From contig NZ_JBGFGP010000151.1 in the NCBI RefSeq assembly GCF_041224545.1, forward strand, positions 13,379-77,378: 64,000 nt of DNA. Direction: 5' to 3'. Below are positions 54,105 to 62,464 of this stretch, piece after piece (position 1 is the stretch's first letter; every line of letters starts with the position of its first letter). This stretch comes from Sedimentitalea sp041224545 (lineage in GTDB: Bacteria; Pseudomonadota; Alphaproteobacteria; Rhodobacterales; Rhodobacteraceae). Under the pieces are notes generated by a model that searched no databases, had not been told where the DNA came from, and saw only the letters and a list, made by a program, of their open reading frames with translations. Both the position numbers and the translations under genes were made by a program.

Positions 54105-54925
54105 GCGATCCGCGCCTGACGCCGGCAAATGATCGCGTCGCAGCGGCACATCTGACCGATGCGCCGGCAGACTTGCATCGCGTCATGGCAACCCCCCGCC
54201 GGATCATTCGACCGGTCGTCGATCTTTTGCGCACGCCCGATGGTGCACGCGATCGTCAACTTCTGTGGGGTGAAACCGTGGATCTGTACGAAGAGCGCGA
54301 CGGTATGGGTTTCGTGCAGGCGCGCAAGGATGGCTATGTCGGGTATGTGGACAGCGCGGCATTGGGGCCGGAGGAGACAGCGACACACTGGGTCAGCGCC
54401 CCGGCCAGCCATCTTTATCGCGACGCCGACATCAAATCGCCAGAGCACCACATGCTGAGTTTTGGCAGCCGCGTGACCGTGCTGGGCGATGACGCTCCGC
54501 TCGCCGAAACCGCCGATGGATTTATTCCGCGCGTGCATCTGCGGCCTGTTGGCAAAACCATGAACGATCCGGTCAGAGTGGCGGCACTGTTTCGGGGAAC
54601 TCCCTATCTGTGGGGCGGCAACAGCCGGTCCGGACTCGACTGTTCCGGCCTGGTTCAGGCCGCACTTCTTGCATGCGGGGTAACGTGCCCCGGCGATTCC
54701 GACCTGCAACAATCCGCATTGGGCCAATCGGTCACGCAATCTGGCGATTATCGGCGCGGCGACCTCCTGTTCTGGAAGGGCCATGTTGCGATGGTGGTCG
54801 ATGCCGATACGCTGATTCACGCGAACGGCACGCATATGTCTGTGGTTCTTGAACCGGTCGAGGCCGCGATCCGCCGGATTGAAGCGCAGGGCGAAGGCCC
54901 CATCACCGCGCACAAGCGGTTATGA
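54101..54925 (+). CDS. NlpC/P60-family cell-wall endopeptidase with SH3 domains
   Basis: A 274-residue C40 cysteine peptidase. Two bacterial SH3-like modules (~25-80 and ~90-150) precede the NlpC/P60 domain: Cys in GLDCSGLVQAAL near residue 188, His in KGHVAMVVD near 228 and a third residue in the LIHANG stretch. It is expected to cleave stem peptides of peptidoglycan. The GTG at 54101 overlaps the aminopeptidase stop; a start upstream would lie inside that gene. No signal peptide is apparent, which suggests a cytoplasmic muropeptide-recycling role. Confidence 0.85.
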   Translation: MSDPRLTPANDRVAAAHLTDAPADLHRVMATPRRIIRPVVDLLRTPDGARDRQLLWGETVDLYEERDGMGFVQARKDGYVGYVDSAALGPEETATHWVSAPASHLYRDADIKSPEHHMLSFGSRVTVLGDDAPLAETADGFIPRVHLRPVGKTMNDPVRVAALFRGTPYLWGGNSRSGLDCSGLVQAALLACGVTCPGDSDLQQSALGQSVTQSGDYRRGDLLFWKGHVAMVVDADTLIHANGTHMSVVLEPVEAAIRRIEAQGEGPITAHKRL

Positions 54926-54982
54926 TCGGCCAAAATATACCATAGCCAGCCAAGTTTCTCGCCGGGAACAGCCTGTCGCGGA

Positions 54983-55327
54983 TCACTCAACCACGCGGAT
55001 CAGTTTCCGTTCGAGTGGGCGCAACACGGTCCTGAGGTCAGATCCGCGCTTCAGGATCTGGCCATCCATACCAACCACCGAATACATACCTTGCCGATTG
55101 CGCAGCTTTGGACGTTTCTCGATCCGGTAAAGCGGATTCTCGGCGGTGCGCCGGAATACCGAGAACACCGCCAGATCGGAAAGACAGGAAATCCCGTAAT
55201 CGCGCCACTCGCCCGCAGCGACCATACGGCCATATACGGACAGGATGATGCCAAGTTCGCGCCGGTCGAAGGCCACCTGATCCGACACTGGGCCTTTGGG
55301 AAAATGGCTGGGTGGCTGGATTGTCAT
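54983..55327 (-). CDS. DUF2794-family protein
   Basis: A 114-residue protein of a family confined largely to Alphaproteobacteria, with unknown function. Characteristic segments are VAFDRRELGIILSVYGRMVAAGEWRDY and YRIEKRPKLRNRQGMYSVVGMDGQILKRG. The start MTIQPPSHFP at 55327 fits the family length. It lies 31 bases after paaX on the same strand, but is probably unrelated to phenylacetate breakdown. Confidence 0.85.
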   Translation of the reverse strand: MTIQPPSHFPKGPVSDQVAFDRRELGIILSVYGRMVAAGEWRDYGISCLSDLAVFSVFRRTAENPLYRIEKRPKLRNRQGMYSVVGMDGQILKRGSDLRTVLRPLERKLIRVVE

Positions 55328-55358
55328 GCGATCAGCCTTGCCGTGATCGCGCCGCAAA

Positions 55359-56156
55359 TCAAGCCCATAACGCGCCGCCAAAGCGTTTCGCCGCCGGCTG
55401 TGACGCTTTTGGCAGAGGTGCCAGCCCGCCCGCGTCGCTGGTCAGCCATCCCTCCACCGCCGGGGTCAGCATCGCATAGGCGCGCGCCACCGCCTCGCGC
55501 GGGTTGGTCAGCGGCGCGTCATGCGGCATCAGGTCGGGAACGCATTCCGGAAACCGCAATACGATCCGGCGCCACCGGTGAATCAACAACAGCCGCGCCG
55601 CCGTTGCATCAAGCGGATCGTCGATCGCTGTCCGCAATGCACCAAGATCGGCGGCCAGTGCGGCCAGAGCCGCCCGATGGGCCACCCCAAGCTGCGCCGC
55701 CCGATAGGTGTCGGACAGATGCGTCAGATCGCCAACCAACAGGCAATCGGCCGACTCCGATGCTTCATCGGCCGGGATTATCCGTATGCTCTCGCCGCCT
55801 GCGCCGGTCAGGGTGACGGCGGCAGCCCATCGCAACACCGGTTCGATGCGCGGCGGTGCGTAGATTCGTGCTGTCGCGAATGCAAATCGGTCGAGCCCCT
55901 GCGCCGTGAGCCGATACCGGCTGCTGCGCCCGGCCCGTTCGCTGTGGACCCAGCCGTCGCTGCTCAGCCGCGACAACGCGGTGCGCAACGCCCCCTGTTC
56001 CACCCCGACCCTCCCGAGCACCATCCGCAAGCGCGTGCTGGAAATTTCACCGCCGCGATGCTGCACGAGATCGCCAAAGGCGGTGATCACCAGCGACCAG
56101 ACGCGAAGCCGTCCCTGCGCATGCAAGGCGGAGATAAGCGGGGCAAGCGGGTCCAT
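55359..56156 (-). CDS. paaX: PaaX-family repressor of phenylacetate genes
   Basis: A 265-residue regulator with the PaaX architecture: an N-terminal winged helix (VSTRLRMVLGRVGVEQGALRTALSRLSSDGWVHSERAGRSSRYRLT), a central domain and a C-terminal PaaX domain (~180-260). In the family it represses phenylacetate operons until phenylacetyl-CoA binds. It is encoded 9 bases after paaZ on the same strand, so it is probably co-transcribed with the gene it controls. Confidence 0.9.
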   Translation of the reverse strand: MDPLAPLISALHAQGRLRVWSLVITAFGDLVQHRGGEISSTRLRMVLGRVGVEQGALRTALSRLSSDGWVHSERAGRSSRYRLTAQGLDRFAFATARIYAPPRIEPVLRWAAAVTLTGAGGESIRIIPADEASESADCLLVGDLTHLSDTYRAAQLGVAHRAALAALAADLGALRTAIDDPLDATAARLLLIHRWRRIVLRFPECVPDLMPHDAPLTNPREAVARAYAMLTPAVEGWLTSDAGGLAPLPKASQPAAKRFGGALWA

Positions 56157-56165
56157 CCGCCAGCC

Positions 56166-58193
56166 TTACCGCGTATAGGATACCATCGTCAAAAGCTCAT
56201 ACTCGGCAACCTGATCGCCATCCTGGTTGGTCAGCGTCACGTTCCAGGCGACTTCGCCATAGGTATCGGTGCGCCGGGTCTTGCGCTTGCAGGTCAGCCG
56301 CACCCGGATGCTGTCGCCCGGGCTGACCGGTTTCTGGAAACTCAGCCCGTTCAGACCTGTATTGGCGAGCACCGGACCCGGATCGGGCTGAACGAACAAC
56401 CCGGCAGCGAAGGACAGCAGCAAATAGCCATGCGCGACACGGCCCGGGAAGAACGGGTTCGCCCTGGCCGCCTCTTCATCCGTATGCGCGTAAAAGGTAT
56501 CGCCGGTGAAATCCGCAAAATGCGCGATGTCATCCAGTGTTACCACGCGCGGATTCGTGTGCAGCGTGTCACCGATCCGGATTTCGTTGAAGGTGCGTTG
56601 GAACGGGTGCTGCGCAGGCGTCTGCTCGGTTGCACCGGGCTGCCACTGACCGGTGATCGCGGCTATCACATCCGGACTGCCCTGAATGGCGGTGCGCTGC
56701 ATGTAATGCAGTACGCCGCGCACCCCGCCAAGCTCCTCGCCGCCTCCGGCACGGCCCGGTCCGCCATGCACCATATGGGGCAGCGGGGCACCGTGGCCGG
56801 TTGCTTCCCCCGCGCTGCTCGCGCCATTGATATACAACCGCCCGTGCCACGCCGCGCTGGTCAGCGTCACCTGCCGGGCCACCTGGGGATCGTCGGTGAC
56901 CAGAGACGCCACCAGCGACCCGCCGCCGCGATTGGCCAGCGCCGCCGCATGCGCGGTGTCGCGATAGGGCATCAGGGTCGAAACCGGTCCGAACGCTTCG
57001 AGTTCGTGTACCGCACGCGCCGCATCCGGGTCATCGCAGCGCAGCAGCGTCGGTGCGAGGAACGCGCCACCGGCACCTGCGCCGATCAGATCAACCTGCT
57101 CCGGGTCACCTGTCAGGCGCGTGGTTTCCTGCGCCAATGCCGAAAGCTTGTCGAGCACATCGGATTTTTGCGCCGCGCTCGCCAACGCGCCCATGCGCAC
57201 GCCATCGGCCGCCGGGTCGCCCACCGAAACCCCGGCCAGACGGGCGGTCAGCGCCTCTGCCACATCGACCATCGCGGATTGCGGCACGATAATGCGCCGG
57301 ATCGCGGTGCATTTCTGCCCCGCCTTGGTGGTGATTTCGTTGGCGGCCTCCTTGATGAACGCCTCGAACGCGGGCGACCCGGACGTGACATCGGGGCCGA
57401 GGATTGTGGCGTTCAGGCTGTCCTGCTCCGCGTGGAACCGCACCGAATTACGCATCAGCGCCGGATTGCTCCGCAGGTGCAGCGCCGTGTCTGCCGAACC
57501 GGTAAAGCTGACCACATCCTGCGCCCCGAGACGGTCAAGCATGTCGCCGGTACCACCGATAACCAACTGCACCGCCCCCTCGGGCAGAATGCCCGATTCG
57601 ACGATCATGCGGAAACAGGCCTCGGTCAGGTAACAGGTCTGAGTTGCCGGTTTCACGATCACCGGCATACCGGCAAGGATGGCCGGGGCGAGCTTTTCCA
57701 GCATTCCCCAGACCGGGAAGTTGAACGCGTTGATCAACACCGCCACACCCTGTAGCGGCACCGCGATATGCTGACCGACAAATGTGCCACCGCGGGACAG
57801 ACCCTCGGTGGCCCCGTCGACATAGACCTGCCCGTCGGGCATCTCGCGCCGGCCCTTGCTCGCGATCACCATCATCGTGCCGATGCCGCCATCGATATCA
57901 ATGGCGCCGTCCCGACGGGTCGCGCCGGTCAGCGGGTTGATCGCATAGAGCTCTTCCTTGCGTTCACCGAGATAGACCGCCAGCGCCTTTATCAACCGGG
58001 CACGGTCATGAAACCCCATCGCGCGCAAGGCCGGGCCTCCCACGGTCCGCCCCCAGTCAAGCATGCCCTGGATATCGAGCGCCGCGCCCCCGGCCATTGC
58101 GATCTGTTCGCCGGTGACCGGCCCATGAACCGCCCGCGATTCGGCACCTGGCCCGATCCATTTCCCAATCGCATAGCTTGCCGGTTTCAGCAT
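56166..58193 (-). CDS. paaZ: Bifunctional oxepin-CoA hydrolase / 3-oxo-5,6-dehydrosuberyl-CoA semialdehyde dehydrogenase
   Basis: A 675-residue two-domain enzyme that opens the oxepin-CoA ring and oxidises the aldehyde formed in phenylacetate breakdown. Residues ~1-510 are an aldehyde dehydrogenase with FTGSADTALHL near 225 and the catalytic Cys in AGQKCTAIRRI near 290. Residues ~530-675 are a MaoC-like (R)-hydratase domain (DFTGDTFYAHTDEEAARANPFFPGRVAHGYLLLS). The start at 58193 (MLKPASYAIG) is standard. It is divergent from paaI across a region with a TetR-type palindrome. Confidence 0.96.
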   Translation of the reverse strand: MLKPASYAIGKWIGPGAESRAVHGPVTGEQIAMAGGAALDIQGMLDWGRTVGGPALRAMGFHDRARLIKALAVYLGERKEELYAINPLTGATRRDGAIDIDGGIGTMMVIASKGRREMPDGQVYVDGATEGLSRGGTFVGQHIAVPLQGVAVLINAFNFPVWGMLEKLAPAILAGMPVIVKPATQTCYLTEACFRMIVESGILPEGAVQLVIGGTGDMLDRLGAQDVVSFTGSADTALHLRSNPALMRNSVRFHAEQDSLNATILGPDVTSGSPAFEAFIKEAANEITTKAGQKCTAIRRIIVPQSAMVDVAEALTARLAGVSVGDPAADGVRMGALASAAQKSDVLDKLSALAQETTRLTGDPEQVDLIGAGAGGAFLAPTLLRCDDPDAARAVHELEAFGPVSTLMPYRDTAHAAALANRGGGSLVASLVTDDPQVARQVTLTSAAWHGRLYINGASSAGEATGHGAPLPHMVHGGPGRAGGGEELGGVRGVLHYMQRTAIQGSPDVIAAITGQWQPGATEQTPAQHPFQRTFNEIRIGDTLHTNPRVVTLDDIAHFADFTGDTFYAHTDEEAARANPFFPGRVAHGYLLLSFAAGLFVQPDPGPVLANTGLNGLSFQKPVSPGDSIRVRLTCKRKTRRTDTYGEVAWNVTLTNQDGDQVAEYELLTMVSYTR

Positions 58194-58255
58194 TTCGGTT
58201 CTCCCCATGTTGCGCTGCTACAATGCACATTCCTGGCGATGAAATCAACACTATT

Positions 58256-58267
58256 GACCGCACGGTC
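58256..58267. promoter_or_regulatory. Palindrome in the paaZ-paaI divergent promoter, candidate PaaR operator
   Basis: GACCG-CA-CGGTC with flanking T/GG gives an ACCG-N2-CGGT dyad resembling operators of TetR-type PaaR repressors. It lies in the 113-base space between the divergent paaZ and paaI starts, and a TetR gene ends the paaI operon, supporting the link. Confidence 0.6.
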
Positions 58268-58306
58268 GGTTTTATGCAGGGTAGGTTTACCTTGGAGGAG
58301 GCGGAT

Positions 58307-58738
58307 ATGACACCACAGGAACGTGCCGAACGCAGTGCAGCTGCAATGTGGGCCAGCGACGCCGCGTCGCAGTGGCTGGGCATGACTCTGGACGCTGTTG
58401 GCCCGGGCACCGCAACCATGTCTTTCACGGTTCAGGACCATCACCTGAACGGGCACAGGATTTGTCATGGCGGCTATATATTTACGCTGGCGGACAGCGC
58501 CTTTGCCTTTGCCTGCAACAGTTACAACCAGGTGACCGTGGCGCAGGAAAACTCGATCACCTACCTGACACCGGGACAGCCGGGCGAACGGCTGACCGCC
58601 AGCGCGGTCGAATCGGCCCGCACCGGACGCTCCGGTGTCTACGACATCACCGTGACCGGCGCGGATGGCCGCAAGGTTGCCCTGTTCCGGGGCCTGTCGC
58701 GCACCATCAAAGGCCAGAATTTCGAGGAGACACCATGA
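58307..58738 (+). CDS. paaI: Hydroxyphenylacetyl-CoA thioesterase PaaI
   Basis: A 143-residue hotdog-fold thioesterase that releases CoA from dead-end ring-hydroxylated phenylacetyl-CoA products. The helix-capping active-site stretch NGHRICHGGYIFTLADSAFAFACN is plain near residues 47-70. The ATG at 58307 has a very strong TTGGAGGAGG site upstream. Its stop overlaps the thiolase start by four bases, in the operon paaI-paaJ-paaK-tetR. Confidence 0.93.
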   Translation: MTPQERAERSAAAMWASDAASQWLGMTLDAVGPGTATMSFTVQDHHLNGHRICHGGYIFTLADSAFAFACNSYNQVTVAQENSITYLTPGQPGERLTASAVESARTGRSGVYDITVTGADGRKVALFRGLSRTIKGQNFEETP

Positions 58739-59928
58739 CACACGCCTATCTGTGCGACGGGCTGCGCACCCCCATCGGTCGCTACGGCGGCGCCCTTTCC
58801 GGCGTCCGGCCCGACGATATGCTCGCCCATGTGCTGCGCGAGGTTACCGCACCCCATGACGGCATCGAGATCGACGAAGTGCTTGCCGGGTGCGCCAACC
58901 AGGCCGGCGAAGACAATCGCAATATCGCGCGCATGTCGGCGCTGCTGGCCGGGCTTCCCGACACGGTGCCCGGTGGCACAATCAACCGGTTGTGCGGCTC
59001 GGGGCTGGATGCCGTGGGCTCTGCCGCGCGGATGGTGCGTTGTGGCGAGGCCGAGGTGGTGATCGCCTGCGGCGTTGAAAGCATGAGCCGCGCGCCGCTG
59101 GTGATGCCCAAGGCCGATGCCGCGTTCTCGCGCAAGGCCGAGATCTATGACACCACCATCGGCTGGCGCTTTGTGAATCGCGAGATGCACAAGCATTTCG
59201 GCACGGACTCGATGCCCGAGACCGCCGAGAACGTCGCCTCGGATTTCAATATCGAGCGCGCGGCGCAAGACTCCTTTGCCCTGCGGTCACAGGAACGCGC
59301 CGCCGCTGCGATTGCCAGCGGACGGCTGGCGCGCGAGATCGCTCCGGTCAGTATCCCGCAGCGCAAGGGCGACCCAAAAATCGTCGATACCGACGAGCAC
59401 CCGCGCCAGACCACGCTGGAAAAACTGGCCAGCCTGCCCACCCCGTTCCGGCAGGGCGGCAGCGTCACCGCGGGCAACGCGTCCGGTGTAAACGACGGCG
59501 CGGCGGCGGTGATCGTCGCGTCCGAAGCGGCGGTGCAAAAATACGGCCTGACGCCGCGCGCGCGCATCGCGGGCATGGCAACGGTCGGCGTACCGCCCCG
59601 GATCATGGGGATCGGCCCTGCGCCCGCGACCGAAAAACTGCTGACACGGCACGGTCTCGGCATCGGCGATATCGACCTGATCGAATTGAACGAGGCCTTT
59701 GCCGCACAGGGGTTGGCCGTGACCCGTCGACTTGGCCTGCCCGATGATGCCGACCACGTGAACCCGCATGGCGGCGCTATCGCCCTTGGCCATCCGCTCG
59801 GCATGTCCGGGACGCGGTTGGCGCTCACTGCCTCGATTACAATGACTGACAATGACATGAACCGCGCGATCTGCACCATGTGCATCGGCGTTGGTCAGGG
59901 TATTGCCCTCTTGCTGGAGAAAGCCTGA
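58735..59928 (+). CDS. paaJ: 3-oxoadipyl-CoA / 3-oxo-5,6-dehydrosuberyl-CoA thiolase
   Basis: A 397-residue thiolase. The nucleophilic Cys lies in INRLCGSGLDAVG near residue 90, the His in NPHGGAIALGHPLGMSG near 350, and the second Cys in CTMCIGVGQG near 385. Such enzymes perform the thiolytic steps of phenylacetate breakdown and also cleave 3-oxoadipyl-CoA (PcaF activity), so it may also serve the protocatechuate branch. The reading starts at 58735 on the paaI stop; an in-frame region further upstream is not translated thiolase. Confidence 0.94.
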   Translation: MTHAYLCDGLRTPIGRYGGALSGVRPDDMLAHVLREVTAPHDGIEIDEVLAGCANQAGEDNRNIARMSALLAGLPDTVPGGTINRLCGSGLDAVGSAARMVRCGEAEVVIACGVESMSRAPLVMPKADAAFSRKAEIYDTTIGWRFVNREMHKHFGTDSMPETAENVASDFNIERAAQDSFALRSQERAAAAIASGRLAREIAPVSIPQRKGDPKIVDTDEHPRQTTLEKLASLPTPFRQGGSVTAGNASGVNDGAAAVIVASEAAVQKYGLTPRARIAGMATVGVPPRIMGIGPAPATEKLLTRHGLGIGDIDLIELNEAFAAQGLAVTRRLGLPDDADHVNPHGGAIALGHPLGMSGTRLALTASITMTDNDMNRAICTMCIGVGQGIALLLEKA

Positions 59929-61238
59929 TGAAGGATCTGTCCCCCCGCCCCGGTGACCTTGAATCGATCGAAACCGCGAGCCGGGATGAAATTACCGCAC
60001 TTCAGGTCAAACGCCTGCAATGGTCGCTGAAGCACGCCTATGACAACGTACCGTTCTACAAGTCCAGCTTCGACGCCGCTGGCGTGCACCCCGATGACCT
60101 GACCACACTGTCCGATCTGGCCAAGTTTCCGTTCACCGTGAAACAGGATTTGCGCGACAACTATCCGTTCAACATGTTTGCGGTCCCGCGCGAGAAATTG
60201 CGCCGTGTGCATGCATCGTCGGGCACCACCGGGCAACCCACCGTCGTCGGCTATACGCAGGGCGATCTGGATGTGTGGGGCGCGGTCGTGGCGCGCAGCT
60301 TGCGTGCCGCCGGACTGCGCCGTGGCGACATGCTGCATAACGCTTATGGTTACGGCCTGTTCACCGGCGGGTTGGGCGTGCATCTGGGGGCCGATGCACT
60401 TGGCCTGTCCACTGTGCCCGTCTCGGGTGGCATGACCGAACGCCAGGTGCGTCTGATCCGCGATTTCCAGCCCAAGGGCATCACCGTCACACCGTCTTAT
60501 GCCCTGTCGATCCTCGACGAGTTCAACACCGCAGGCATGGACCCGCGCGAATGCTCGTTGCAGGTGGGCATCTTTGGTGCCGAGCCCTGGACAAACGCCA
60601 TGCGGCAGGAAATCGAGGCTGCGTTCGACATGCATGCGGTCGATATCTATGGCCTGTCCGAGGTCATGGGCCCCGGCGTGTCGATGGAGTGCGTCGAAAC
60701 CAAGGATGGCCTGCATATCTGGGAAGATCATTTCTATCCCGAGATCATCAACCCGGAAACCGGCGAGCCGGTGGCGGATGGCGAACAGGGCGAGCTGGTC
60801 TTTACCTCGCTGACCAAAGAGGCGTTTCCGATCATCCGTTACCGCACCCGTGACCTGACCCGGCTGTTGCCCGGCACCGCGCGCTCCATGCGGCGGATGG
60901 AAAAAGTGACCGGGCGCAGCGACGACATGATCATCCTGCGGGGCGTCAACGTGTTCCCGACCCAGATCGAGGAACAGCTGATGACCGTGAAAGGGCTCGC
61001 GCCCCATTTCCAGATCGTGTTGTCCCGGCCCGATCGGATGGACGAAATGCTGGTTCAGGTCGAGGCCATCGAGGGCTTTTCGAGTGCCGACGACCGCGCC
61101 CATGCGGCCGCCGACCTGCGCGGCAAGGTCAAGCGCAATGTCGGGGTGACCGTCAAGGTCGATGTCGCGGAACCGGGCGGTGTTGCCCGCAGCCAGGGCA
61201 AGGCGGTGCGGATCATCGACAACCGTCCCAAAACCTGA
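59928..61238 (+). CDS. paaK: Phenylacetate-CoA ligase
   Basis: A 436-residue adenylate-forming ligase that activates phenylacetate to phenylacetyl-CoA, the entry step. Motifs: the phosphate-binding HASSGTTGQPTVVGYT near residue 95, DIYGLSEVMGPGVS near 240, and YRTRDLTRLLPG near 305. The ATG overlaps the thiolase stop (TGATG), and the stop overlaps the next start. Confidence 0.96.
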   Translation: MKDLSPRPGDLESIETASRDEITALQVKRLQWSLKHAYDNVPFYKSSFDAAGVHPDDLTTLSDLAKFPFTVKQDLRDNYPFNMFAVPREKLRRVHASSGTTGQPTVVGYTQGDLDVWGAVVARSLRAAGLRRGDMLHNAYGYGLFTGGLGVHLGADALGLSTVPVSGGMTERQVRLIRDFQPKGITVTPSYALSILDEFNTAGMDPRECSLQVGIFGAEPWTNAMRQEIEAAFDMHAVDIYGLSEVMGPGVSMECVETKDGLHIWEDHFYPEIINPETGEPVADGEQGELVFTSLTKEAFPIIRYRTRDLTRLLPGTARSMRRMEKVTGRSDDMIILRGVNVFPTQIEEQLMTVKGLAPHFQIVLSRPDRMDEMLVQVEAIEGFSSADDRAHAAADLRGKVKRNVGVTVKVDVAEPGGVARSQGKAVRIIDNRPKT

Positions 61239-61807
61239 TGCCCCGGGGCGTCGCCAGAGATCACGACGAAAAACGTGCCGCCCTGCGCAAGGGTGCGGCA
61301 CGTTACTTTGCCCGACATGGCTATGACCGCGCATCGATGACCGGCGCCGCCCGCGAATGCGGCGTCTCCAAGGCGTTGATCTATCACTATTATGACAGCA
61401 AGGAAGACCTTCTCTTCGATATCCTGCAGTCGCATCTGTCGGAGTTGTCCGAAAGCGTGGAGGCCGCGCGCGAAGATGCCCTGGCGGGGTTGATCCACGC
61501 AATTCTCGCCGCCTATGCGGACGCGGATGCCGAACACAAGCTGCAGCTGGATGCGCTGGCCACCCTGCCGCCCGACATGCAGAAGCCGCTTCTCGATCTG
61601 CAACGTGGTCTGGTCGGAATCATGTCGGACGCCCTGAAGGCCGAGAACCCGGCGCTTACTGGCGACCGCTTGCGCGCCGCGACGATGTCGGTTTTCGGAA
61701 TCCTCAACTGGTTTTATATGTGGAACCGGCCGGGCAAGGGGCTGAGCCGTGCGGAATATGCCGATCTTGCCACCGACTTCGTGCGCGGCGGACTTGTCGC
61801 TCTCTGA
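61238..61807 (+). CDS. TetR-family regulator at the end of the phenylacetate operon (PaaR-type)
   Basis: A 189-residue TetR regulator with a standard HTH (SMTGAARECGVSKALIYHYYDSKEDLL) and a helical ligand domain. Its ATG overlaps the paaK stop (TGATG), so it belongs to the operon. Operon-terminal TetR proteins in other bacteria (PaaR) repress phenylacetate genes in response to phenylacetyl-CoA; here it shares the cluster with PaaX, giving two candidate repressors. Confidence 0.85.
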   Translation: MPRGVARDHDEKRAALRKGAARYFARHGYDRASMTGAARECGVSKALIYHYYDSKEDLLFDILQSHLSELSESVEAAREDALAGLIHAILAAYADADAEHKLQLDALATLPPDMQKPLLDLQRGLVGIMSDALKAENPALTGDRLRAATMSVFGILNWFYMWNRPGKGLSRAEYADLATDFVRGGLVAL

Positions 61808-61895
61808 AATTCCACGACACCTGCGGCAGGCAAATCTTCATACATTGCGTCCTAGACTGAACACCGTTGATACGGCGCAAGGGAGCGGTGTGCAG

Positions 61896-62360
61896 ATGAT
61901 ACGACCGGATCATGTGCGAGGCGCGGGGTTCATTCTGGTTTTGCTGCTCCTGACCGGCGGCGTGCTGGCGCAGTCCGGGCAGATCAGCCGGGTCACCGAC
62001 ACCGGCGTGCAAAAGCGCATGATGGCGATGAACGCCAACAACACGGCACTGACGGTGCTGAGCGACATGATGGGCGGGCGGGCGGTTTTCGATCGCGCCC
62101 GCGCGCGCGACGCCCGGCGCAGGTTGATCTACACGACCGGTCGCATACCTGCGCTTTTCCGCAAGGCGCATTCAGACCCCCTCTCCAATGCCCGCCCGGA
62201 AATCTGGTCAGACTGGCCCGGGTTCAGGCAACAGGCAAAATCGGCGCGATCGGCGGCGCGAAAGCTGGACGTCTCAACCTTGCCACGCCTGCGCAAAACC
62301 CTGCCGCGCGTGATCCACGCCTGTCTTGCCTGCCACCGCGCCTACCGCAAGGATATGTGA
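61896..62360 (+). CDS. Cytochrome c'/c556-type periplasmic cytochrome
   Basis: A 154-residue exported cytochrome. The signal peptide (FILVLLLLTGGVLAQ) ends near residue 28. The mature part is a four-helix cytochrome c' fold with the haem motif CLACH near the C-terminus (CLACHRAYRKDM), as in this family where the fifth ligand His is the motif His. The start at 61896 follows GGGAG. Redox or gas-binding partner is unknown; no oxidase genes are near. Confidence 0.85.
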   Translation: MIRPDHVRGAGFILVLLLLTGGVLAQSGQISRVTDTGVQKRMMAMNANNTALTVLSDMMGGRAVFDRARARDARRRLIYTTGRIPALFRKAHSDPLSNARPEIWSDWPGFRQQAKSARSAARKLDVSTLPRLRKTLPRVIHACLACHRAYRKDM

Positions 62361-62464
62361 CACACGAAAGCCGGCCTCGAAGATCGGGAGACGCAACACG
62401 CTGTTGAATACACAGCCCGGCGTCACAGGTGCAAAGGTGAAACCGGGTCCCGCCGCTCTTTCGG

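Noticed and set aside
55521..57755. 744-codon + strand frame
   Set aside because: Antisense to paaX and paaZ, both of which have clear catalytic or HTH motifs; the + product has no recognisable domain.
59895..61502. 535-codon minus-strand frame
   Set aside because: Antisense to paaK and the TetR gene; shadow of high-GC coding sequence.
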